Shown in pieces: positions 1 through 5,504 of a stretch of 6,904 nucleotides of DNA. The translations under genes and the position numbers were made by a program. A model generated the notes under the pieces. The model was not told the origin of the DNA. It ran no database searches and worked only from the letters and a program-made list of their open reading frames with translations. The DNA comes from Frankiaceae bacterium. GTDB lineage: Bacteria; Actinomycetota; Actinomycetes; JAVEEJ01. The stretch covers positions 1 to 6,904 of the forward strand of contig JAVEEJ010000066.1 in the NCBI GenBank assembly GCA_030840515.1, given 5' to 3'. Every line of letters begins with the position of its first letter. The first letter of the stretch is position 1.

Positions 1-1
1 G

Positions 2-592
2 GGCCCCGTACTCGTCACCGTCCTCACCCACGGCCACCCAGACCATGCGGAAGGTGCAGCGCGCTTCGCCGAGATGGTCGGCTGCGACGTGGTGGCCCGT
101 GACCCGTCGCTGTGCATCGGCGGGGACCCCTTGGACACCGACGGCGAGTCCTGGGGCGCGGCCGGCGTTGAGCTGACGACGCTGCACACGCCGGGGCACA
201 CGAGCGACTCCATCTGCCTGGTCGCGGACGTCGCCGGTGAGCGCGCCGTGCTGACCGGCGACACCGTGCTCGGCAGAGGCACCACCGTCGTCGCCCATCC
301 CGACGGCCGGCTCGCCGACTACCTGGACTCGCTGGCTCGGCTGCGCTTCCTCGCCGACGTCGCGGTCCTTCCCGGCCACGGCCCGGTCCTGCCCGACGCC
401 CGTTCCGCAGCGGATGACTACTTGGCCCACCGCGCGGAGCGACTGCGCCAGGTCGAGGCCGCGCTCGCCGCAGGAGCGCGTACTCCGCGCGAGGTCGTCG
501 AGGTCGTCTACGCCGACGTGGACCGGGCGCTGTGGGATGCGGCGGAGCTGTCCGTGCGCGCGCAGCTCGACTTTCTGCGCGAGCCGCCGTGA
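2..592 (+). CDS. MBL-fold metallohydrolase, LACTB2-like (5' end missing)
   Basis: Metallo-beta-lactamase-fold hydrolase of the LACTB2-like type; the N-terminus lies outside the window and the reading frame is open from base 2. The zinc-binding motif H-x-H-x-D-H is at 29-46 (residues THGHPDHAEG). Further metal ligands follow: His in HTPGHTSDS (197-199), Asp in TGDTVLG (260-262) and His in LPGHGPVL (377-379), so the dinuclear zinc site looks complete. The last ~60 residues are helical and rich in Arg, Glu and Ala, as expected for the small winged-helix tail of LACTB2-like proteins. Family members include endoribonucleases and thioesterase-like hydrolases, so the substrate cannot be given. In mycobacteria a homologous gene (Rv3677c, from memory) lies next to crp, which fits this locus. 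The stop codon overlaps the GTG start of the downstream cyclase gene (GTGA), suggesting co-transcription and translational coupling. The ATG at 74 is internal, because the HxHxDH motif lies upstream of it. Confidence 0.9.
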   Translation, partial: GPVLVTVLTHGHPDHAEGAARFAEMVGCDVVARDPSLCIGGDPLDTDGESWGAAGVELTTLHTPGHTSDSICLVADVAGERAVLTGDTVLGRGTTVVAHPDGRLADYLDSLARLRFLADVAVLPGHGPVLPDARSAADDYLAHRAERLRQVEAALAAGARTPREVVEVVYADVDRALWDAAELSVRAQLDFLREPP

Positions 593-3500
593 CCCTGCTG
601 GCCTGCCCTGTCTGCGGCACCCCGCCCGTCCCGGGTGCCCGCTTCTGCTTCGCGTGCGGCACGCCGCTCGAGGTCGCCGACGCGGCCTCCGCTGAGCGAC
701 GAGTCGTCACTGTCCTGTTCGGCGACCTCACCGACTTCACGTCGTGGGCTGAGCAGCTCGACCCCGAGCGGGTCGGCTCGATCACGAGCCGGGTGCTCGC
801 GTCTCTCGCAGCCCGAGTGAACGAGTACGGCGGGCACGTGGACAAGCTCACCGGCGACGGGATCATGGCCGTGTTCGGCGCCCCTACCGCGCATGAGGAC
901 GATCCCGAGCGGGCAGTCCGGGCCGCCTGGGCGATGCAGGCGGCGGTGCGTCGGCTGGTGACCGAGGAGCTCGGCGGCGGCCGGCGTCTCGGGCTGCGGG
1001 TAGGGCTCAACACGGGCGAGGTGCTAGCCGGTGTCCAGGCCGGCCTGTCCTACACAGTGGTCGGCGACACCGTGAACACGGCCGCCCGGCTCTCGGATGC
1101 CGCGACCGTCGGCTCGGTCATCGCCGGCCGCGAGACCGCCGCCGCCACCATGCACGTGGCCTCCTGGCGGTCGCTGGATCCCCTGCGCCTCAAGGGAAAG
1201 CGCGACCCGGTCGCGGCTTTCGAGCTCGTCGGCCTTCGCGGTGGCGGAGCACCCCGCATCGGCACCGGCGTCGAGGCGCAGCTGATCGGCCGCGACGCTG
1301 AGCTCGGACTGCTGCGCGGGCGGCTCATCGAGGTGGCCGACTCCTCGCGGCAGGCGACGGTGGTGATCACCGGGGAGGCCGGCGCCGGCAAGACGAGGAT
1401 CGCCATCGAGCTCGCGCGCGCCGCCGGTGAGGTGCGCGGCGCTCAGGTGCTGTGGGGCCGCTGCTCGCCCTACGGCGAGGGGCGCGAGCTGGCGCCGCTC
1501 GCCGACTGGGTGCGCACCGCGTGCGGGATCGATGAGGGCGCCACGCCCGAGTCCGCCGCAGCGGCGGTGGTGCGGACACTGCGACGGCTCGACCACCCGT
1601 CGTACTCGGGGCCCACTCCTATCGGTCTTGCCGACGCGCTCTTCGAGCTGCTCGGGCTCACCGAGGTGGCGCCGTCCACCCCGAGGGACGGCGCCGCGCC
1701 CGGTGCGACGGGTACGGCGGGTGCGGCGATCGCAGCCGTCGTGCAGCTCGTCAGCGCACTGACCGCCGACGGTCCCGTGCTGCTCGTCGTCGACGACCTG
1801 CAGTGGGGCAGCCCCGAGACGCGCGCGGCCGCGGCCTCTGTGGCGGCGCAGGCCAGCGGCCCGGTGCTGCTGCTGCTGCTCGGTCGCAGCGACTTGGTCG
1901 CCGAGGGGGACTGGTGGCAGCTCGCGCCGGACCCGGTGCTGCTGCCGCTGCTCCCCCTGGACCGGGCCTCCGCGGAACGGCTGCTGCGGGTCTACCTCGG
2001 TGGCGAGCCGCTCGACGACGCCGCACGGGACGCCGTGCTCGACCGCGCCGAGGGCAACCCGTTCTTCCTCGGCGAGCTGCTCCAGCTGCTTATCGACCGA
2101 GGGCTGCTGCAGCGCACTGACGGGGTGTGGCGGCTGAGCTCCGAGCTGCCGGAGGACGTGCTGCCCGCCGGCGTCCAGGCGGTCCTCGCGGCGCGCATCG
2201 ACGATCTGCCTCCCACCAGCCGGGCCGTGCTGCGTGACGCGTCGGTGGTCGGGACGCGCTTCCCGGCCGACGCGGTGGTGGCCCTCGGCGGTGAGGAGGC
2301 CGTGGTGCGCCACGCTCTTGACGACCTGGTCGACCGCGGCATCCTGCGGATCACCAGGGACGGCACGTACGCGTTCCAACACGCACTCACGCGCGACGTC
2401 GCCTACTCCGTGGTGCCGAAGTCAGACCGGGCCCGCCGGCATGCGGCGGTCGCGCGCTGGTCCGCGGGACGGCTCACCGGTTCACCCGCCGACGTGGACG
2501 CCACCGTGGCCGCGCACGGGGAGCGGGCCCTCGCACTCGCCAAGGAGATGCGGCTGCCCAACGACGACTCGGTGTGGCGCGCCCGCACCGTGACCGTCGA
2601 GGCGTTGACCCGACTCGGCCAGGCCGCGCTCGCCCGGGACGACAACGAGGCTGCCTCCGCCTTGTTCACGCGAGCACTCGACGCGGCGGCAGGGCACGTG
2701 CCGGACGCGTACGTCGGACGTGCCGCAGCCCGCGTCTCCCAGCACGAGCTGACCGAGGCGAGGAAAGACCTCGACCGGGTGCTGGGCAGTGACGACCCGC
2801 GCATCAGGGCGGCTGCCCTCGCCGTACTCGGCGACCTGCTCCGCAAACGCGGCGACGAGGCCGGTGCGACCGAGGCGCTCGTCTCCGCCCTCGCGCTCGC
2901 GTCGGACCACGGCGACGACCGGGTCGCAGGGGACGCGCTGCGGCAGCTGGGCCTGATCGAATACTTCGGCGGCCGGATGCACGCGGCGGAGGAGCGCTTC
3001 CGCTCGGCGCTCGCGCTCGCGGAGCGGGTGGGTGACACGCGCGGTGCCGGGTGGGCGCTGCAGCACCTGGCCTGGAGCGCCACCACGCGGGGCGACTACG
3101 AGCTCGCCGAGCGGACGCTGATCGCGGCGGCCAAGGTCTTCGAGAGCTTGGACGACAGCGGTGGACTGTCCTGGACCGCGGGCACCGAGGCCTTCGTGCG
3201 ACTGCTCCAAGGGCGACTGCGCACCGCCCGCGAGCTGGCGCAGGGGCTGCTGATGCTCGGCGAGCAGCTCGGGGACCGCTGGGGGATCGCTGCCTGCCTC
3301 ACGATCGATGCGCACGCTGCCGCCGAGCTCGGTGACGTGACGCTGGGCCGGGCAGAGGCGGAGCGCGCCTGCGCTGCGTTCGCCGAGCTCGGTGATGCCT
3401 GGGGTCAGGCGCTGGCGCTTGTCTCCGCCGGTGTGGCGGCGCGTGACGCGGGTGAGCCCGATGTCGCCTGTGGTCACTTCGAGCAGGCACTGCGCGTGGC

Positions 3501-4035
3501 GGAGGAAGGGGGGCACACGGTGGTGCTGTCGCTGGCGCTGGTGGGCCTGGGTTACGCCAACCTCGACCGCGGTGACCTGGCCGCGGCCGAAGCCGCCGCC
3601 TACCGCGCGGTGGCTGTCGTCGCCGGGCTCTCCCTCGAGCCACACGGTGTGGTGGCCGCCCAGGTGCTGCTCGCCCAGGTGCTGCGCGCCCGCGGACGGG
3701 TCGAGGAGGCGCTCGAGTTGCTCGACGCCGCGCAGGACGTCACCGAGCCGTCGCTGCTGTTCCCGCTACGGCAGGCCCTCGCGCACCGGGCGGGAGCGCT
3801 GCTCGAGGCGGGGCGAGCCGAGGAGGCGTTGGCGACCGCGCGGCAGGCGGTCGCCGTGCCCGCCGAGGACATCCGCTCCCAGGTGGTCGCGCTGCGCGTC
3901 CTGGGCGCGACGCTGGGAGCTTGCGGCGACAGGGCGGGGGCCCAGGCCGCCCTGGAGGAGGCCCTGGCCATCGCCACGGCGACCGAGCAGCGCACCGAGG
4001 TGGCCGCGACCGAGCGAGCGCTCGCCGCCCTCTGA
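589..4035 (+). CDS. Zinc ribbon - class III adenylyl cyclase - STAND NTPase - TPR protein
   Basis: Soluble multidomain protein of 1148 residues that probably makes cAMP from ATP. Domains in order: a CxxC...CxxC zinc ribbon (C6, C9, C20, C23); a class III cyclase homology domain (about 37-195); a P-loop NTPase of the STAND/AAA type (about 245-610) with Walker A GEAGAGKT (262-269), Walker B LLVVDD (398-403) and the family motif AEGNPFFLGEL (487-497); then helical TPR-like repeats from about 665 to the end. No transmembrane segment and no LuxR-type HTH is visible at the C-terminus. The catalytic set appears complete: metal Asp D46 and D90, purine-contacting K86, T156 where class IIIa enzymes have Asp, and transition-state N163 and R167. 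The Thr suggests class IIIb/IIIc, the types known mostly as adenylyl cyclases. The start is set at GTG 589, which overlaps the MBL stop (GTGA) and places the zinc ribbon at residue 6; the in-frame ATG at 532 would add 19 residues lying inside the MBL gene. No clear Shine-Dalgarno is seen, so coupling to the upstream gene is likely. It converges on crp, the likely receptor of its product. Confidence 0.9.
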   Translation: MTLLACPVCGTPPVPGARFCFACGTPLEVADAASAERRVVTVLFGDLTDFTSWAEQLDPERVGSITSRVLASLAARVNEYGGHVDKLTGDGIMAVFGAPTAHEDDPERAVRAAWAMQAAVRRLVTEELGGGRRLGLRVGLNTGEVLAGVQAGLSYTVVGDTVNTAARLSDAATVGSVIAGRETAAATMHVASWRSLDPLRLKGKRDPVAAFELVGLRGGGAPRIGTGVEAQLIGRDAELGLLRGRLIEVADSSRQATVVITGEAGAGKTRIAIELARAAGEVRGAQVLWGRCSPYGEGRELAPLADWVRTACGIDEGATPESAAAAVVRTLRRLDHPSYSGPTPIGLADALFELLGLTEVAPSTPRDGAAPGATGTAGAAIAAVVQLVSALTADGPVLLVVDDLQWGSPETRAAAASVAAQASGPVLLLLLGRSDLVAEGDWWQLAPDPVLLPLLPLDRASAERLLRVYLGGEPLDDAARDAVLDRAEGNPFFLGELLQLLIDRGLLQRTDGVWRLSSELPEDVLPAGVQAVLAARIDDLPPTSRAVLRDASVVGTRFPADAVVALGGEEAVVRHALDDLVDRGILRITRDGTYAFQHALTRDVAYSVVPKSDRARRHAAVARWSAGRLTGSPADVDATVAAHGERALALAKEMRLPNDDSVWRARTVTVEALTRLGQAALARDDNEAASALFTRALDAAAGHVPDAYVGRAAARVSQHELTEARKDLDRVLGSDDPRIRAAALAVLGDLLRKRGDEAGATEALVSALALASDHGDDRVAGDALRQLGLIEYFGGRMHAAEERFRSALALAERVGDTRGAGWALQHLAWSATTRGDYELAERTLIAAAKVFESLDDSGGLSWTAGTEAFVRLLQGRLRTARELAQGLLMLGEQLGDRWGIAACLTIDAHAAAELGDVTLGRAEAERACAAFAELGDAWGQALALVSAGVAARDAGEPDVACGHFEQALRVAEEGGHTVVLSLALVGLGYANLDRGDLAAAEAAAYRAVAVVAGLSLEPHGVVAAQVLLAQVLRARGRVEEALELLDAAQDVTEPSLLFPLRQALAHRAGALLEAGRAEEALATARQAVAVPAEDIRSQVVALRVLGATLGACGDRAGAQAALEEALAIATATEQRTEVAATERALAAL

Positions 4036-4096
4036 CCCCGCGGGTGCGGCGGGGGGCGGGTACGACGGGGGCGGGTACGACGACGTGCGGGGTCAG
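4032..4096. terminator. Candidate bidirectional terminator between convergent genes
   Basis: CTGACCCCGC (4032-4041) and GCGGGGTCAG (4087-4096) form a perfect 10-bp inverted repeat separated by 45 bases. Each arm contains the stop codon of one of the two convergent genes: TGA 4033-4035 for the cyclase, and TCA 4093-4095, which is TGA for crp. A GC-rich stem readable from both strands at converging 3' ends suggests a shared terminator or 3'-end stabiliser. There is no T-tract on either side, so it is not a canonical intrinsic terminator; actinobacterial terminators often lack one. The loop is long and contains its own G-rich structure. Confidence 0.5.
4052..4082. repeat. 15-bp tandem duplication with G-quadruplex motif
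   Basis: The unit GGGGGCGGGTACGAC occurs twice in perfect tandem (4052-4066 and 4067-4081), and the first base of a third unit follows. On the + strand, bases 4051-4075 read G6-C-G3-TACGAC-G5-C-G3. That satisfies the usual four-run G-quadruplex pattern with loops of 1, 6 and 1 bases. The repeat lies in the loop of the inverted repeat between the convergent cyclase and crp genes, outside any coding sequence. Confidence 0.75.
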
Positions 4097-4767
4097 CGCG
4101 CGCGGCGGGTGAGGCGCTCCTGATCGAGCAGCACGACGCTGCGCCCCTCCAGTCGCAGCCACTGCCGGTTGGCGAAGTCGGCGAGCGCCTTGTTCACCGT
4201 CTCCCGTGACGCGCCGACGAGCTGGGCCAGCTCCTCCTGGGTCAGGTCGTGGTCGACCCGGACCCCGTCGCCTTCGGTGTGGCCGAAGCGGTCGGCGAGA
4301 TCGAGCAGCGCCTTGGCCACCCGGCCCGGCACGTCGGAGAACACCAGGTCGGCGAGTGCTTCGTTGGTGCGCCGCAGCCGCCGGGCCAGCGCCGCGAGAA
4401 GCTGCTGCGAGACCTCGGGCCGGCCGGTGAGCCAAGGCTCGAGAGCGCCGTGCGAGAGGGAGACCACGGTCGTGTCGGTGACAGCTGATGCGGTCGCGGT
4501 GCGCGGCCCCGGATCGAAGAGGGACAGCTCGCCGAACATGTCGGCGGGGCCCATCACAGCCAGCAGGTTCTCGCGACCGTCAGCGGCAGTGCGGGCGAGC
4601 TTGACCTTGCCGTCGATGACGACGAACAGCGCGTCGCCCGCATCCCCCTCGCGGAAGATGACGTCTCCACGAACGAGGTCCTGGCGCACCAGCGAGGTCT
4701 GCAGAGCCGCCGACGCGTCGTCGTCCAACGCGGCGAAAAGCGGCACCCGCGACAGCACCTCGTCCAT
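4093..4767 (-). CDS. crp: Crp/Fnr-family cAMP receptor transcription factor
   Basis: Global transcription regulator of the Crp/Fnr family, 224 residues, the length I recall for Mycobacterium tuberculosis CRP (Rv3676), which it resembles closely throughout. The N-terminal cyclic-nucleotide-binding domain (about 1-115) contains the phosphate-binding cassette FGELSLFDPGPRTAT (78-92). E80 and R89 are in the positions that contact cAMP ribose and phosphate in CRP proteins. A dimerisation helix follows (about 118-140). The C-terminal winged helix has its HTH at about 175-199 (LTQEELAQLVGASRETVNKA). No cysteine cluster is present, which argues against an Fnr- or WhiB-like iron-sulfur sensor. The ATG start is supported by a GGGGAGGGA Shine-Dalgarno three bases upstream. 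It lies 41 bp downstream of the RsiG-like gene on the same strand, so the two are probably co-transcribed, and it converges on the cyclase gene that probably makes its ligand. Confidence 0.97.
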   Translation of the reverse strand: MDEVLSRVPLFAALDDDASAALQTSLVRQDLVRGDVIFREGDAGDALFVVIDGKVKLARTAADGRENLLAVMGPADMFGELSLFDPGPRTATASAVTDTTVVSLSHGALEPWLTGRPEVSQQLLAALARRLRRTNEALADLVFSDVPGRVAKALLDLADRFGHTEGDGVRVDHDLTQEELAQLVGASRETVNKALADFANRQWLRLEGRSVVLLDQERLTRRAR

Positions 4768-4768
4768 G

Positions 4769-4792
4769 ACTCCCTCCCCTGTTGGGGGGAGT
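4769..4792 (-). promoter_or_regulatory. Hairpin in the crp leader covering the Shine-Dalgarno
   Basis: In the crp mRNA sense the sequence reads ACTCCCCCC-AACA-GGGGAGGGAGT, directly before the ATG (one base, C, between). ACTCCC (complement of 4787-4792) can pair with GGGAGT (4769-4774), and three further C:G pairs can close an AACA loop, with a two-base bulge in the 3' arm. The 3' arm contains the whole Shine-Dalgarno GGGGAGGGA (4771-4779). If formed, the hairpin would block ribosome access. It fills most of the 41-bp gap between the RsiG-like gene and crp. Folding was judged by eye only. Confidence 0.45.
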
Positions 4793-4808
4793 CTGCCGCA
4801 CCGCAGGG

Positions 4809-5348
4809 TCAGGCGGTTGCGCGGCGTCGCGCTTCGGGACGCAGCGGCAGCGCGAGCAGCGCCAGTGCGGGCTCGTCCTTGTAGCGCGCGACCAGCTCCT
4901 GCGTGGCGCTGGACAGCCGACGGTGCAGCGCGGCGCGGTAGGCCGACAGCCGGCTCTCGGCCTCGGTCAGGTCGGCCTCGAGGCGGGCGTTCCAGACCGC
5001 GTCACCGGCGACCGGGAAGCGGTCCCACAGCTCGCCGAGGTCGGGCAGCGGGGGGACGTCGTCGATGGGCACGATGTCGACCAGGGCGGTGCGACCTGTG
5101 CCGGCCGAGGCCTGCACGAGCACGTCGCGGAGGTGCTCGAGACCAGCGCCGTCCTCACCTGCACGCACCAGGTCCAGGCGGGCCTGAACGATGCGACGCC
5201 AGTAGGAGACGCGGCTCTCCTCGTGGCCCAGCGCGGTCCGGTAGGTGCGCAGCGCCTCGAGGGTGAGGTGGGCGAACTCCGGCTGCCGCACCGGCTCCGG
5301 GCGGGCGGCGCCGCGCGGGCGCGTGCCCACGGCGGGTTGTGCCCCCAT
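4809..5348 (-). CDS. rsiG: RsiG-like c-di-GMP-binding anti-sigma factor
   Basis: 179-residue soluble protein, probably an anti-sigma factor of the RsiG family. In Streptomyces, RsiG holds the sigma factor WhiG when charged with c-di-GMP, using E(X)3S(X)2R(X)3Q(X)3D motifs on two antiparallel helices. Here helix 1 has an exact match, E44-S48-R51-Q55-D59 (in ESRVSYWRRIVQARLD). Helix 2 has a related copy, E131-S135-R138 followed by H142 and S146 in place of Gln and Asp (in ESRLSAYRAALHRRLS). The link between the helices includes a DDVPPLPDLGELW stretch (96-108). The N-terminal ~22 residues are rich in Pro, Arg and Ala and probably disordered; there is no signal peptide or membrane segment. The ATG start has a strong GAGGAGGA Shine-Dalgarno (5353-5360) four bases upstream. 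A WhiG-type promoter candidate lies about 55 bp upstream of the start. crp follows at 41 bp on the same strand. The family assignment rests on the motif and its spacing; the partner sigma factor is not in the window. Confidence 0.75.
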   Translation of the reverse strand: MGAQPAVGTRPRGAARPEPVRQPEFAHLTLEALRTYRTALGHEESRVSYWRRIVQARLDLVRAGEDGAGLEHLRDVLVQASAGTGRTALVDIVPIDDVPPLPDLGELWDRFPVAGDAVWNARLEADLTEAESRLSAYRAALHRRLSSATQELVARYKDEPALALLALPLRPEARRRATA

Positions 5349-5401
5349 TGCGTCCTCCTCGTGCTCCCTGTCGTGGCCGCCGTAACGATGGCCTCATTGC
5401 C

Positions 5402-5428
5402 GCATCGGCCCCTGCGGGCAGCACTTGA
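5402..5428 (-). promoter_or_regulatory. Candidate sigma-WhiG/FliA-type promoter for rsiG-like gene
   Basis: On the minus strand the sequence reads TCAAGTGC (5428-5421), an 11-base spacer, then GCCGATGC (5409-5402). The FliA/WhiG consensus is TAAAGTTT-N11-GCCGATAA, so the spacing is exact, the -10 matches 6 of 8 bases including the full GCCGAT core, and the -35 matches 5 of 8. A start site around 5394 would leave a leader of roughly 46 bases, with the GAGGAGGA Shine-Dalgarno near its end. The promoter points at a gene that looks like the anti-sigma factor for WhiG, which fits autoregulation. No sigma-70-like TANNNT was found on this strand in the gap. Confidence 0.5.
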
Positions 5429-5491
5429 GCCATGTCACCCGAGCGGCTCACAGTCCCCGCGCAGCCCCGGAGCGCGCTGCGGGCCGCCACG

Positions 5492-5497
5492 TAGGCT
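5492..5497 (+). promoter_or_regulatory. Candidate -10 element for a leaderless nth transcript
   Basis: TAGGCT fits the actinobacterial -10 pattern TANNNT and ends seven bases before the GTG at 5505. Transcription would then begin at or next to the start codon, giving a leaderless mRNA, which is common in actinobacteria. No recognisable -35 hexamer lies at the usual distance. The only Shine-Dalgarno-like bases before this GTG are a weak AGG within the same element. Confidence 0.35.
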
Positions 5498-5504
5498 CGC
5501 GGAC

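Larger units (their letters stand above)
5349..5504. other. Divergent intergenic region between rsiG-like gene and nth
   Basis: This 156-bp non-coding gap separates two divergent transcription units and must hold promoters for both. I see a WhiG/FliA-type promoter candidate on the minus strand (5402-5428), a TAGGCT -10-like element close to the nth start (5492-5497), and a possible GC-rich hairpin at 5456-5483 (GCAGC/GCTGC core flanked by CCC/GGG with a two-base bulge). An imperfect palindrome at 5433-5452 resembles two CRP half-sites, but with the wrong spacing. The ATG at 5388 is in frame with nth; it is not favoured as its start. Confidence 0.7.

Noticed and set aside
532..588. ATG at 532 as the start of the cyclase gene
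   Set aside because: It adds 19 residues overlapping the MBL gene; GTG 589 gives the typical four-base overlap and starts just before the zinc ribbon.
1864..1881. CTG-rich run in the cyclase gene as a microsatellite
   Set aside because: It encodes a Leu-rich beta-strand of the NTPase domain; Leu is mostly CTG in this GC-rich genome.
1024..2382. Long open frame on the minus strand inside the cyclase gene (452 codons), and a similar one at 2482-3645
   Set aside because: Their translations are Arg/Gly/His-rich with no recognisable domain. Such frames are expected opposite a GC-rich gene, and the + strand protein has clear domains throughout.
5433..5452. TGTCACCCGAGCGGCTCACA as a Crp binding site for autoregulation
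   Set aside because: The half-sites resemble TGTGA/TCACA but are 10 bases apart instead of 6, and the left half has a mismatch. It does not fit the GTG-N6-GNCAC pattern recalled for Streptomyces Crp either.
4782..5504. In-frame upstream extension of nth by about 240 codons
   Set aside because: It would run antisense through the RsiG-like gene, which has an exact motif and strong Shine-Dalgarno, and through the promoter region. The 246-residue form fits the Nth family length.
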